Of a DNA stretch of 64,000 bases, positions 35,228-46,960 are shown in pieces. This DNA comes from Flammeovirga pectinis. Lineage in GTDB: Bacteria; Bacteroidota; Bacteroidia; Cytophagales; Flammeovirgaceae. Under the pieces are notes generated by a model that saw only the letters and a list, made by a program, of their open reading frames with translations, made no database searches and was not told where the DNA came from. The stretch is from contig NZ_CP034562.1 of assembly GCF_003970675.1 (NCBI RefSeq), positions 1,550,001 through 1,614,000 on the forward strand, given 5' to 3'. A program made the translations under genes and the position numbers. Each line of letters starts with the position of its first letter. Positions within the stretch are counted from its first letter, which is position 1.

Positions 35228-38141
35228 ATTGTCCCATTTTCATAATGTACTCTTCTAAACTGTCATCACTTTCTAATTCTAGCCTTTTCCGTAACCTCTT
35301 TCTAGCTACTTTTACACTATTAGAAGAAATTCCCATTATAGAAGCAATATCTTTACTCGACATGTTCAATTTTATCAAATAACACATTCTAATGTTACCT
35401 TCTGTAAGTGTAGGGTGTGTTTTAGTTAGGGTCTCAATAAAAGGTTTATGTACTTCTGCAAAAAGAGAGTTTAAAACTTTCCAATCTTTTTCAAGGTCAT
35501 CAACTTCTTTAATTTCCCTTCGAATACTATTTATTTTTGATGGGGAAAATTCTTCTGGAGTTTTTTGGATTGACTCTAATTTTTTATCAATATGATCAAT
35601 TAAAGTGTTGAGGTGAACGAGGCGTAATGCATGTGTGGTTAATTCTTTTTCTCGCATTGCTAAAGCCTCTTTTATTAATTCAGCTTTTTGATTATTCATT
35701 TCAAGAATGTCCATTTCTTTTGCCAATAATGCCTGAGAACGTTCTTTTACCATCTGATCAAGCATTTCTTTCTGCTTTTTCAAATTCCTCACATAGATAT
35801 AGTAAATACCTACGAGCGCAAGTGCGATTAATAAAGCAATTGAAAGTTTAAAGTAAAGTGTTTCCCAATAATTGGCCTGTAACAGTACTTCAATTTTTGT
35901 TAGTTCACCCCATTTTTGTCCTTTATATCTACATTGAACTTCGAAAGAGTAATTTCCATACAAAAGATTTGAATAAATAACTGTTTTGGTTGATTTACTT
36001 TTATGCCAATGTTCTTCAAAACCCTTTAATCGATATCTGTATTCTATATTGTGATGATAATTATAATCGAGTCCTACAAATCCCAAACTAAAAGTTCTAT
36101 GGTGCGGAGGTAATTGCAAGGATTCTTGGTTCGATATATCCATAGTATTTGCATTCTGAAACTCATTATAGAGCGTTAAAGAAGTAACTTTTACATTTGG
36201 ATTTTCTTGCAAGAAGTGCATAGCTTTTACACCATTAAAAACATTGAGGCCTTCTGTTCCTCCAAAAGCTAAATTGCCATTGTTTAATAAAAAAGACGCA
36301 CCAACATTAAATTGTTTTCCTTGTAATCCATCTTCAGCACTAAAACACCTAATAGTGTTTTCTAGAGAGTTAAATGCAACTAACCCTTTGTTTGTAGAAA
36401 GCCATAAAATACCATCAAGATCATTTTCTATTGAATATATTACTTGATTAGGCAATTGTTGATTAATCGCAGCAGGAGAGAAGGTATCCGTTTGGCGATC
36501 TAATTTCCAAAGGCCATTTCCAAAAGTACCAATCCATAAATTAAAGTTATTATCCTCGCAAATAGAGATTATTGCATTATTTGTATTCAGACTATCGTTC
36601 TTTGTTTGGTTAAGATACAATTGTTCAAAGTTGTCATTTGCCTTGTTGTATTTATTTAAGCCGTTAAAAGAACCAATCCAGATATCCCCCTTAATATCTA
36701 AATATACTTTTCGGGTATCATTATTAGAGAGAGTGTTTTTTATATTATTCTGATGAAGGTAACGTGTAACGCTTTCAGTATTTTGATTGTATTTTATGAC
36801 CCCAACCGTAGTAGCGAGCCACATATTGTTTTCTAAATCAAATTGAATATCCCAAATGTTATCAGTTGATAAAGATTTCCCGAATTGGTCTTTTAGAGTA
36901 AACTGATGTATTTTATCGTTTTTATCAAAATAGGAAAGACCATCATGGTATTTACCTACCCATACTTTATCATCATTTTTTTCAAGTGAAATCACAAATT
37001 TATTAGACAAGACATTCTCTATCTTTCCATTTTTAAGGTTCACTTTATCAACCCCACCACCATCAGTACCTACAAATAATTGATTGTCTTTTACCTCAGT
37101 AATTGATGTGACTGAATTGTGTGATAATCCTAAACTGTATGTTTTTTCTTCCGTGAAAAGAAAGAAAGGGTCACTTTCGTTATACAATTGCAAGCCATCT
37201 CCAAATGTTCCAATCCATATATTATTCTCAACACCTTTGTAGATATAATTAATTGTTTTGCCATTACTTTTGTGGTGTAAAAGTGTAAACGATTTGTATT
37301 GCTTGGCTTTTTCTAACAAAATAATTCCATTTCCTTCTGTGCCAATCCATATATTTTGCTTATGATCGAGAGAAACGGTTTTAATTTTATTTTTTCCTGA
37401 ATATAGTTTTTGAGGCTTTAACTGATTATCAATTGAATATAGACTTCCATCTTTAGTACCTACAAAAAGTTGGTTATTAATTCTCTTTAAAATAAATATA
37501 TTTTGTTTTTTAAATTGGTGAAGGGTTGGGATTGATATTTCCGAAAAAGTTCTATTTGATATTGTTATTAACCCTTTGTCAGAAGCTAAAAAGAGCGTAT
37601 TTTTAAAAGCCGCTATACTCTGAATTGCACCTTCTGTACCTTCAATTTTTTGATAGTTTTCAAGGCCTTTATCTTTTACAAATAACCCAATATGATTTAT
37701 ACCGACCCACTGTTTATTATTACACCAAGTGATGCCTTTTATATCTTCTACGGTATGTTTGTTTTGAACTTTAACTTTAGTGAAAATTTTAGTTTCAAAG
37801 TCATAAACTTCTAAACTACCATTGGTGCCAATCCATAATTTATCCTCAAGAGGATCATTTTTTAAACATCGGATTGAGCTAAAAGATAATCCATTTATGG
37901 AATTGGAGGTGAATTTCTGAAAGGAATGCCCATCAAATTTATTTAAACCATCATCTGTTCCTATCCATAAAAAGCCATACTTATCATACAGAATATCGTT
38001 AACGTTATTCTGTGATAACCCATTTTTAGTGGAAAAAGAGGATAATTTAATAGGCTTGAGATCTGTTGCTTTTGTCGTTAACGCAATTACATTTAGAAAC
38101 AAAAATCCCAAGGCAAATTTAGTTAGTAGAGTTGCTTTCAT
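35226..38141 (-). CDS. Membrane-spanning Reg_prop/Y_Y_Y regulator with LuxR-type HTH
   Basis: A 971-residue protein like the sensor half of Bacteroidota hybrid two-component systems. Signal peptide 1-25; two seven-blade Reg_prop propellers (about 30-680, with repeats such as FLWIGTDDGLNKFDG and NMWLATTVGVIKYN); Y_Y_Y domain (about 690-755); membrane helix (about 765-785); cytoplasmic coiled coil (790-830); C-terminal LuxR/GerE-type HTH (about 905-965, DIASIMGISSNSVKVARKRL). There is no kinase or receiver. It would bind a ligand, possibly a glycan, in the periplasm and bind DNA from the membrane. No obvious target operon adjoins it. Confidence 0.9.
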   Translation of the reverse strand: MKATLLTKFALGFLFLNVIALTTKATDLKPIKLSSFSTKNGLSQNNVNDILYDKYGFLWIGTDDGLNKFDGHSFQKFTSNSINGLSFSSIRCLKNDPLEDKLWIGTNGSLEVYDFETKIFTKVKVQNKHTVEDIKGITWCNNKQWVGINHIGLFVKDKGLENYQKIEGTEGAIQSIAAFKNTLFLASDKGLITISNRTFSEISIPTLHQFKKQNIFILKRINNQLFVGTKDGSLYSIDNQLKPQKLYSGKNKIKTVSLDHKQNIWIGTEGNGIILLEKAKQYKSFTLLHHKSNGKTINYIYKGVENNIWIGTFGDGLQLYNESDPFFLFTEEKTYSLGLSHNSVTSITEVKDNQLFVGTDGGGVDKVNLKNGKIENVLSNKFVISLEKNDDKVWVGKYHDGLSYFDKNDKIHQFTLKDQFGKSLSTDNIWDIQFDLENNMWLATTVGVIKYNQNTESVTRYLHQNNIKNTLSNNDTRKVYLDIKGDIWIGSFNGLNKYNKANDNFEQLYLNQTKNDSLNTNNAIISICEDNNFNLWIGTFGNGLWKLDRQTDTFSPAAINQQLPNQVIYSIENDLDGILWLSTNKGLVAFNSLENTIRCFSAEDGLQGKQFNVGASFLLNNGNLAFGGTEGLNVFNGVKAMHFLQENPNVKVTSLTLYNEFQNANTMDISNQESLQLPPHHRTFSLGFVGLDYNYHHNIEYRYRLKGFEEHWHKSKSTKTVIYSNLLYGNYSFEVQCRYKGQKWGELTKIEVLLQANYWETLYFKLSIALLIALALVGIYYIYVRNLKKQKEMLDQMVKERSQALLAKEMDILEMNNQKAELIKEALAMREKELTTHALRLVHLNTLIDHIDKKLESIQKTPEEFSPSKINSIRREIKEVDDLEKDWKVLNSLFAEVHKPFIETLTKTHPTLTEGNIRMCYLIKLNMSSKDIASIMGISSNSVKVARKRLRKRLELESDDSLEEYIMKMGQ

Positions 38142-38599
38142 TTAATAAAATAAGCTGTAGTAGATATATTAAAATGTCGTATTTACACGTAATATGATTC
38201 ATTAATATTTTTAAATCAAGTATTTCTATTGAAATTCTAAGGTAACAGAAGTGAATAGCTAAAAATAATAAGAGAGTAGTTAAAGTACGTTAGTGGTTGA
38301 TAAATCGGAGTGCTTATCTCATGAATTGATATCACCTGTTGATGTATTGGGATACATTATGCAGATAACATTAAGCTACTTTTAGATTGATAATTAGCTC
38401 ATCAGACAACAACTTAGAACTGCTTATAATAGTCGCGTTGTAATACATACAATAGTAAATAGTTTGAAAATGATAGTTTTAATGCACACATTAGCATTTT
38501 TAAAATGCTAAAAACAAAAGTATAACGATATGGATTTTTATGAAATACCTAAAAAGAGGGATTTACATAGAAAAGCGCTTATCAATAAAAATAATTTAA
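38142..38599. promoter_or_regulatory. Divergent intergenic region with palindrome
   Basis: This 458-base region separates the membrane-bound regulator and the HAD gene. A near-perfect palindrome (TTAGCATTTTTAAAATGCTA, 38491-38510, plus A) lies 90 bases before the HAD start and could be an operator. No clear promoter match or gene was found. Confidence 0.4.
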
Positions 38600-39190
38600 A
38601 TGAGTAATAAGAAAATTGAAATTCCATCAGATGTAAAAGGACTTATTTTTGATATGGATGGAACGCTTGCAGACACAATGCCTACACATTATTTAGCTTG
38701 GAAAGCAACATTCGCAAAAGTAGGTTACCATTTTTCAGAAGAAGAATTTTATTCGTTGGCAGGAATGTCTACAGAAAGAATTGTGCTGAAAATTGCTGCT
38801 GAGAATAATATGCAATTAGAAGTACAAAAAATGTCTGATGATAAAGAACAAGAATATTTAAATTTAACAAGGGCTGTAAAACCAATAGATATAGTATTTG
38901 ATATCGCAAAAAAATATAAAGGGAAACTACCAATGGCAATTGGTACTGGAAATATAAAATTACTTATAGATCATACATTAGAAGCAATTGATGCTGTTGG
39001 TATGTTTGATGCTTTGGTAGGAGCAGATGATGTGTCAGAACCTAAACCTTCTCCAGAAACTTTTCTTAAATGTGCCGACCTCATAAACGTTTTACCTAAA
39101 GATTGTATAGTATTTGAAGATGGTCAGCCGGGTATTGATGCTGCTTTAGCAGCTGGTATGAAAGTAGTTGATGTAAGAGAATATTTGTAA
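38600..39190 (+). CDS. HAD-superfamily phosphatase (beta-phosphoglucomutase-like)
   Basis: A 196-residue HAD hydrolase. FDMDGTLADT (17-26) has the nucleophile Asp18 and acid Asp20; MAIGTGN, a Lys in EPKPSPETFLK and FEDGQPGIDAA complete motifs II-IV. A short helical cap lies at about 30-85. It would dephosphorylate or isomerise a small sugar phosphate in the cytoplasm; the closest look is beta-phosphoglucomutase/phosphoglycolate phosphatase type. The substrate is not known. Enolase follows 271 bases away with its own leader. Confidence 0.9.
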   Translation: MSNKKIEIPSDVKGLIFDMDGTLADTMPTHYLAWKATFAKVGYHFSEEEFYSLAGMSTERIVLKIAAENNMQLEVQKMSDDKEQEYLNLTRAVKPIDIVFDIAKKYKGKLPMAIGTGNIKLLIDHTLEAIDAVGMFDALVGADDVSEPKPSPETFLKCADLINVLPKDCIVFEDGQPGIDAALAAGMKVVDVREYL

Positions 39191-39446
39191 AAAAGAGATC
39201 TATATTATTGATTATTAATATGTTGAAATTACACTTATAATAATTAAAGATTAAATAAATGTTAATTTATTACTTTTTGTATGTCTTTAAACATTGTCGT
39301 AAAAGGTGTGTAAATTGGTCATAAACAAAGGATTATTAAAGAAACATTTAGAAACTTATTAAGGTCTTTGTTATAGACTGACAATAGTCATGTTTTAAGA
39401 CGTTTCTGTTCCCTAATATTGAACTGTTTTTAAAAATCATTAATAA

Positions 39447-40760
<1,314 letters not shown>

Positions 40761-40794
40761 TTAGAAGTTAGAAAATATTCTGAGTAATCAGGTG

Positions 40795-40826
40795 GGGCAT
40801 TCCTTTATAGGAATGCCCTTTTTTTT
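40795..40826 (+). terminator. Terminator after enolase
   Basis: A perfect 9-bp GC-rich stem (40795-40803 with 40810-40818, arm GGGCATTCC, loop TTTATA) is followed by eight T residues. Confidence 0.92.
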
Positions 40827-40952
40827 GTATGTAAGGGTAGTTTTTTTACCTTATTTAAAATTAGTTTAAATAAATTAACTTATTATTTGTAATTAATCTT
40901 AATAAGATCTAAGTTTGTTCCTGTATAAAAATAACAAACATTTTTTTTCATT

Positions 40953-42026
40953 ATGACAATTTCTTCGTCACTTAAAAAGACAATTATCGCATCTACTTTG
41001 ATTGCAACTTCTTTATTTTCATGTTCAGAAGTGGAGGATGCTATCAACGATATAATCACTCCTGAAATTCCAACTACTTACACATTCGAGCACGTAAATT
41101 ATTCTGGTCAAACTGCTCGTATTCAAATGTTGGATTCTCTAGAAAGATATATTAAATCTGGAAATGATGGCGTAACAAAGTTATCAACATCTGATATGAA
41201 TGCTATCTATACAAATGAATCAGGTGATTTGTTTGGATCTTCAAAAGATGTAGAAAGCAAAACCGCTAATGATACAGATTTAAAAGTAAATGTTTATGGT
41301 AAAATTCCAACTTATTTTATTTCTGCTGCTGATGCTTCTGGAAACCAAGATAATATCAATGGAGGACGTTTATTTAATGTAAATGGTCATGAGCCAGCAC
41401 AAATGGTTGCTAAAGGTTTAATGGGTGCTACTTTGTATTACCAATCAGTATCTAATTACTTAACAAACGAGAAATTGGATGGTGCTGATAACGAAACTGT
41501 TGAGGAAGGTGAAGGAACTGCAATGGAACATTACTGGGACGAAGGTTTCGGTTATTTTGGTGCAGCAACAGATTATGCTGACAATACTGAAGCAAAAAAT
41601 TGGTATTGGGCAAAATATGCAAAATCAAGAGCTGATGTATATGATGTTTCAGGAGATATATTTAATGCATTTATTGCAGGTCGTGTAGCGATTGCTTCTA
41701 AAGATTATGAAGAAAGAAATAAGCAAAGAGATATTATTATAGCAAAATGGGAAGAATTAGTAGCTATTAATGTAATCCATTATTTAAATTCATTAGCAAC
41801 AGATACAGAAGTTGGAGATCAAATGCACCATTGGTCTGAAGCACTTGCTTTTGCATGGTGTTTACAATACAATAGTTCTAAAGTGATTTCATCATCTGAA
41901 ATTAGTAACATAATTGATTTGTTAGGAGATAGCGTTAATGACGTTTCTTCAGACGATATAACTGCAGTGAAAGCAGCATTAAAATCTACATACGGTTTTT
42001 CTGATGAAGTAGTGAATAATTTATAG
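40953..42026 (+). CDS. DUF4856-family lipoprotein
   Basis: A 357-residue lipoprotein with lipobox Cys24 (SLFSC). Family traits: FEHVNYSGQTARIQMLDSL near the N terminus, EEGEGTAMEHYWDEGFGYFG, YWAKYAKSRADVYDVSGDIF and QMHHWSEALAFAW. DUF4856 proteins are surface-exposed helical lipoproteins in Bacteroidota that travel with imelysin, HTTM and TonB genes; the association with iron starvation is from other species. The exact role is unknown; iron or ligand capture is likely. Confidence 0.88.
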   Translation: MTISSSLKKTIIASTLIATSLFSCSEVEDAINDIITPEIPTTYTFEHVNYSGQTARIQMLDSLERYIKSGNDGVTKLSTSDMNAIYTNESGDLFGSSKDVESKTANDTDLKVNVYGKIPTYFISAADASGNQDNINGGRLFNVNGHEPAQMVAKGLMGATLYYQSVSNYLTNEKLDGADNETVEEGEGTAMEHYWDEGFGYFGAATDYADNTEAKNWYWAKYAKSRADVYDVSGDIFNAFIAGRVAIASKDYEERNKQRDIIIAKWEELVAINVIHYLNSLATDTEVGDQMHHWSEALAFAWCLQYNSSKVISSSEISNIIDLLGDSVNDVSSDDITAVKAALKSTYGFSDEVVNNL

Positions 42027-42055
42027 TATTTACTATTTTTGCAAAATATTAATAG

Positions 42056-42082
42056 ATCACGGTAACATTTTGTTATCGTGAT
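42056..42082 (+). repeat. Hairpin between DUF4856 and imelysin genes
   Basis: A 12-bp stem with one G-T pair (42056-42067 with 42071-42082, arm ATCACGGTAACA) has a three-base loop and no T run. It could stabilise the upstream mRNA or lower downstream expression. Confidence 0.5.
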
Positions 42083-42117
42083 TTATCTATATAATCCCTA
42101 ATTACAATTTTTGATAA

Positions 42118-43206
42118 ATGAAAAAGGTCAACCTAATAGTATTTATTGCTTTTATAGCAGCATTCTTCTCTTGTGAATCGGAATCAAATGTAAGTGTAGA
42201 CTTCTCACAAGATGAGATGTTGACGAATTATGCAAATAATTTAATTGTACCTTCATTTGAATCATATAAAAACGCTACTAACGCATTAAAAGAGAAAACA
42301 GCCGTCTTTACTGCTACTCCAAGCGAAGAGACTTTGAATTCTTTAAAAGAGGCATTAAAAGATAGCTATAATGCTTGGTCTAAAGTGAATGCTTACCAAT
42401 TTGGCCCAGCTATGGAGGCATCATTATTATCTAATTCAAATACATTTCCTACTAAATATCTTGAGGTAGAAAGTAGTATTGTATCAAATAATTGGAATTT
42501 AGGGAGCATTACTTCAAATAATAAAAAAGGGCTACCAGCAGTTGATTATTTAATCTTTAATCAAGATGCTGCAGAAACTGTAACTGCCTTTGCTGATGAT
42601 AATCGTAAAAGGTATTTAACGGAGTGCGTAGCTGATTTAGATAACAGAGCAAGTTCAGTTTATGAGTTATGGGTAAATGGTTATGCAGCTGAATTTAGTG
42701 CCAATACAGGAAATGACCCAAGTAGTGCATTGTCATTTTTAGTGAATGAATATAACAAAGCTTACGAAAGATGTAAAAATCAAAGAGTAGGTTATCCATT
42801 GGCAAAATTTAGTAGTGACCTTACACCTCAAGTATCGCCAAAATCTGTTGAAGCATATTATAGTCAAGAAACATTAGCACTATTAGTTTCTAATATTGAA
42901 AGCTTAGAGAATATTTTCTTAGGTAAAGGAGAAACTGACGGAGAAGGTTTAGCAGATTATTTGGATGCATATTATAAATCAGGTGCTTCTGAAAAAGACT
43001 TAACTGCTGAAATTTTAAATCAGTTTGATATGATTAAAGCTAAGCTTGATGCTTGTAATGATCCCTTTTCAGAGCATATATCAAATAATGACCAAGTAGT
43101 AAATGATTTATATGATGAATTGACTAAATTAGTAGTACTGATTAAATCAGATATGTCTTCTGTTTTATCAGTTAAAATTACTTATCAAGATTCAGACGGT
43201 GATTAA
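42118..43206 (+). CDS. Imelysin-family (M75-like) lipoprotein
   Basis: A 362-residue lipoprotein with Cys19 (AFFSC). It has two helical-bundle halves; AWSKVNAYQFGPA and KGLPAVDYLIF (compare GLPALEYLLF) mark the imelysin fold. Imelysin-like proteins, such as IrpA and Algp7, bind iron or glycans at the outer membrane and are usually iron-regulated; peptidase activity is doubtful for most. The next gene starts 2 bases after the stop, so the operon is tightly coupled. Confidence 0.88.
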   Translation: MKKVNLIVFIAFIAAFFSCESESNVSVDFSQDEMLTNYANNLIVPSFESYKNATNALKEKTAVFTATPSEETLNSLKEALKDSYNAWSKVNAYQFGPAMEASLLSNSNTFPTKYLEVESSIVSNNWNLGSITSNNKKGLPAVDYLIFNQDAAETVTAFADDNRKRYLTECVADLDNRASSVYELWVNGYAAEFSANTGNDPSSALSFLVNEYNKAYERCKNQRVGYPLAKFSSDLTPQVSPKSVEAYYSQETLALLVSNIESLENIFLGKGETDGEGLADYLDAYYKSGASEKDLTAEILNQFDMIKAKLDACNDPFSEHISNNDQVVNDLYDELTKLVVLIKSDMSSVLSVKITYQDSDGD

Positions 43207-43208
43207 CC

Positions 43209-44552
43209 ATGAAAATTAAGGATTACATTAACAAACAAGTCTCTATTGCTCCTTTAGTTGTATTCAGAATAATATTCGGTATAATGATGGCCAGTAGTGC
43301 AATAAGATTTTGGGCAAACGGTTGGATTGATACTCAATTTATCCAACCGACCCACTTTTTTCATTATTATGGTTTCTCATGGATAACTCCATTGGATAGC
43401 ACTGGAATGTATGTTATTTTCTCAGTTATGATACTGAGTGCGATAGCAATAGCATTTGGTGCTTTTTATCGTTTTTCAGCATTAGTTTACTTTTTAACTT
43501 TTACTTATGTTGAATTATTAGATGTAACCAATTATCTAAATCATTATTATTTTGTGAGCTTAATGGCTTTTATAATGATTTTTTTACCTGCACATCGTCG
43601 TTTTTCTTATGATGTATACAGGAATCCAGAAACATTTAGATCAACAGTTTCTGCATGGACAGTCGATGCCATAAAGTTACAACTGAGCATTGTTTATTTT
43701 TATGCAGGAATAGCAAAATTAAATACAGATTGGTTATTTAATGCACAACCATTACGCTTGTGGTTAGCTTCTAGAACAGATTTGTTTTTAATAGGACCAC
43801 TTTTAAAATATACATGGGTTGCGTTTGTTTTTAGTTGGGTAGGATGTATTTATGATTTAGTAATTCCATTTTTCTTAGTAAATAAGAGAACTAGAGTATA
43901 TGCTTACATAGCTGTTGTTGTATTCCATGTAGCGACATCTATTTTGTTCCCTATTGGAATGTTCCCTTATATCATGATTTTAAGTACTTTAATATTCTTT
44001 TCTTCTGATTTTCATGAGAAAATTATTATTGCTTTAGGTCGATTCTTTAGCTCCGAAAATTTAGCTATTGAAGTGAAAAGAGGGAGAATAAATTCTATTC
44101 CACAGCAATTGATTCGTTTGGGTTTTGCTCTGTTCTTTATTTTTCAATTGATATTCCCTTTTAGATATGCTTTTTATAAGGATAATTTATTTTGGACTGA
44201 GCAAGGTTTTAGATTCTCTTGGAGAGTAATGCTCATTGAAAAATCAGGTAGTGCTACTTTTTATGTACTCAATCCAGATACAAACCGAAAAATTGAAATA
44301 AATAACAGCGATTACTTAACGCCTTTGCAAGAAAAAATGATGGCAACTCAGCCAGATTTAATCTTACAATATGCACAAATAATCAAACAAGCATTCGAAG
44401 AAAAAGGATTTAAAGATCCAGCTGTTTATGTTGATGCTTATGTAACCTTAAACGGTAGAAGTAGCCAACAATATATTGATCCTTCAGTTGATCTAACAAA
44501 ATTAAAAGATACATTCGCTTCAAAAAATTGGGTACTCCCGTTTAAAGGGTAA
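43209..44552 (+). CDS. HTTM/vitamin K-dependent carboxylase-like membrane protein
   Basis: A 447-residue membrane protein with about eight hydrophobic segments in the first 300 residues and a soluble C-terminal part (about 310-447). FRIIFGIMMASSAIRFWANGW, NHYYFVSLMAFIMIFLPAHR and YFYAGIAKLNTDWL match the HTTM (gamma-carboxylase-like) family. The animal homologue carboxylates glutamates with vitamin K; the bacterial role is open. It sits between imelysin and the TonB receptor with 2- and 8-base gaps, so it works in the same uptake system. Confidence 0.88.
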   Translation: MKIKDYINKQVSIAPLVVFRIIFGIMMASSAIRFWANGWIDTQFIQPTHFFHYYGFSWITPLDSTGMYVIFSVMILSAIAIAFGAFYRFSALVYFLTFTYVELLDVTNYLNHYYFVSLMAFIMIFLPAHRRFSYDVYRNPETFRSTVSAWTVDAIKLQLSIVYFYAGIAKLNTDWLFNAQPLRLWLASRTDLFLIGPLLKYTWVAFVFSWVGCIYDLVIPFFLVNKRTRVYAYIAVVVFHVATSILFPIGMFPYIMILSTLIFFSSDFHEKIIIALGRFFSSENLAIEVKRGRINSIPQQLIRLGFALFFIFQLIFPFRYAFYKDNLFWTEQGFRFSWRVMLIEKSGSATFYVLNPDTNRKIEINNSDYLTPLQEKMMATQPDLILQYAQIIKQAFEEKGFKDPAVYVDAYVTLNGRSSQQYIDPSVDLTKLKDTFASKNWVLPFKG

Positions 44553-44560
44553 TCAAACTT

Positions 44561-46960
44561 ATGAAATCAACGATACTAACAAACTTACTTCTATTCATCT
44601 TTACTTTTAGTGCTTATGCTCAACAGGTTGCAATTACTGGAAAGGTAATTCAGTATGATACGCAAAAGGGTATTTCTGGTGCGGATGTATATATTAAAGG
44701 AACGTCAACTAAAGTAAAAACAAATAAAGATGGCGTTTATTCTGTTACAGGTTTAACTGTGGGTAAAACCTATTCTATAGGTGTTTTTAAGCATGGTCTT
44801 ACACCAATGGAAAAAGATATTTCTCCTAAACAAGGAGGGAATAGTTTAAACTTTACATTAAGAGTAATAGAAAAAATTTTAGAAGAAGTAGCTGTTATAG
44901 AGACTGATGAAACAAATGAAATTACTAGGTTAGAAGCGATAGAAGGCACTTCAATTTATGAAGGCAAAAAAAGTGAAGTAATTCAGATTGATAATCTTAC
45001 AGCAAACTTAGCAACTAATAATTCTCGTCAGGTATACAATAGAGTACCTGGTTTAAATATTTGGGAAAGTGATGGAGCTGGTATTCAATTAGGTATTGGT
45101 GGTAGAGGATTGAGTCCAGATAGAACATCAAATTTCAATACACGCCAGAATGGATATGATATTGCTGCAGATGCCCTTGGTTATCCAGAAAGTTATTATA
45201 CACCTCCTTTAGAAGCTGTAGATGAAGTACAGATTGTTAGAGGAGCAGCTTCTTTACAATATGGAACTCAGTTTGGAGGGTTATTAAACTTTAAAATGAA
45301 AAAAGGGAACCCTTCAAAACCATTTGAGCTTGTTTCTAGACAAACAGGAGGTTCTTTTGGTTTATTTAATTCATTTAATAGTATTGGCGGTCAAAAAGGA
45401 GATGTAAACTATTATGCGCTTTACCAATACAAAAGAGGTGATGGTTGGAGACCAAATTCTGGATTTAATGTAAACACCTTTTTTACGGCAGTTAATTACG
45501 ATGTTTCTGATAAGTTTAAGATAGGCGTGGAGTTTACACACATGAATTATCTTGCACAACAACCGGGAGGTTTAACAGACGATGAATTTTATTCTGATCC
45601 AAGAGCATCTTATACAGATCAGAATTGGTTTAAAGTGAATTGGAATGTTGCATCTGTAAAATTGGAATATAAAATATCATCAAGTGCTAAAATTGAAATG
45701 CGTAATTTTGGGCTTTTAGCATCAAGAGATGCTTTAGGTTTAAATTTAAATAAGCAAGATCCTTACAATGAACCTCGTTTATTAGTGGCAGATCAGTTTA
45801 GAAATTATGGTACAGAAATAAGGTATTTAAAACGTTATAAAATAAAAGGTAAACCTTCTGCTCTTGTTGTGGGAACACGTCTTTACCATGGTAATGATGA
45901 TAAGAAACAAGGAGATGCCTCTGATGGTAACGATGCTGATTTTACATTTTCACATCCAGATAGCTTACTTTCAGATCATGATTTTACGATTCAGAATTAT
46001 GCATTCTTTGCAGAAAATATTTTCCAAGTAACCGATAAATTTAGTGTTACTCCAGGTGTACGTTACGAATTAATAGGAACAAAAGGTGAGGGGTACTATC
46101 AAAAGGTATTTTACGAAGTTGGTGACGATGGCTTGATAGAAGAAATTACTCGAGCTGAACCAGATTCTATCGTTAATAATAGATCTATCTTTATTGCAGG
46201 TGTAGGTTTTAGTTACAAAGTGAATCCAGATTTGGAGGTTTATGCTAATATCTCGCAAAACTATAGAGCAATTACATATTCGGACCTTCGCTCATTGAAT
46301 TCAAATGTACGTATAGACCCAGATATGAAAGATGAAAAAGGCTATTCTGCTGATTTAGGAATGAGAGGGAAACTTAAATTTTTAAATTACGATATTAGTG
46401 CTTTTTACTTAAGATATAATGATAAAATTGGTTTAGCCAATCCTGCAAACCCAATACGTACAAATATTGCAGATGCATATACAGTTGGTGTAGAATCTTA
46501 TGCGGAGTTAAATTTTATGCATTTTATCAATCCTTTGTCTAATTATCATTTTAATCTATTCGGTAATGTGTCCTTTATTCTAGGTAAATATATTTCCGAT
46601 GACAAAGTATACGATGGTAATGATGTAGAACTTGTACCTCCTTTCAATATAAAAACGGGTATTAATACAGGGTATAAGGCATTTAATTTATCATTACAAT
46701 ATACCCACGTAGACAAGCAGTATACTGATGCTGCAAACACAGAGGTGCCACTTTCAGATGCTGTATATGGCCCAATTCCATCGTATTATGTAATGGATTT
46801 ATCTATGAAATATCATTACAATTGGTTTGGAATAGAGACTGGAATAAACAATTTGACGGATAATATGTACTTTACTAGAAGAGCAACTGGTTATCCTGGT
46901 CCTGGTATTATCCCTTCTGATGGAAGAAATTATTATTTCACATTTCAATTTAAGATCTAG
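44561..46960 (+). CDS. TonB-dependent receptor of the FecA type
   Basis: A 799-residue outer-membrane receptor: signal peptide 1-20 (TFSAYAQ), carboxypeptidase-like domain about 22-105, plug about 140-245 (NRVPGLNIWESDGAGIQLG; VRGAASLQYGTQFGGLLNF) and barrel to the C-terminal YYFTFQFKI. It would import a ferric complex such as ferric citrate, given its operon with DUF4856, imelysin and HTTM genes. No sigma/anti-sigma pair is adjacent. The operon ends here, 173 bases before a TetR gene. Confidence 0.92.
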   Translation: MKSTILTNLLLFIFTFSAYAQQVAITGKVIQYDTQKGISGADVYIKGTSTKVKTNKDGVYSVTGLTVGKTYSIGVFKHGLTPMEKDISPKQGGNSLNFTLRVIEKILEEVAVIETDETNEITRLEAIEGTSIYEGKKSEVIQIDNLTANLATNNSRQVYNRVPGLNIWESDGAGIQLGIGGRGLSPDRTSNFNTRQNGYDIAADALGYPESYYTPPLEAVDEVQIVRGAASLQYGTQFGGLLNFKMKKGNPSKPFELVSRQTGGSFGLFNSFNSIGGQKGDVNYYALYQYKRGDGWRPNSGFNVNTFFTAVNYDVSDKFKIGVEFTHMNYLAQQPGGLTDDEFYSDPRASYTDQNWFKVNWNVASVKLEYKISSSAKIEMRNFGLLASRDALGLNLNKQDPYNEPRLLVADQFRNYGTEIRYLKRYKIKGKPSALVVGTRLYHGNDDKKQGDASDGNDADFTFSHPDSLLSDHDFTIQNYAFFAENIFQVTDKFSVTPGVRYELIGTKGEGYYQKVFYEVGDDGLIEEITRAEPDSIVNNRSIFIAGVGFSYKVNPDLEVYANISQNYRAITYSDLRSLNSNVRIDPDMKDEKGYSADLGMRGKLKFLNYDISAFYLRYNDKIGLANPANPIRTNIADAYTVGVESYAELNFMHFINPLSNYHFNLFGNVSFILGKYISDDKVYDGNDVELVPPFNIKTGINTGYKAFNLSLQYTHVDKQYTDAANTEVPLSDAVYGPIPSYYVMDLSMKYHYNWFGIETGINNLTDNMYFTRRATGYPGPGIIPSDGRNYYFTFQFKI

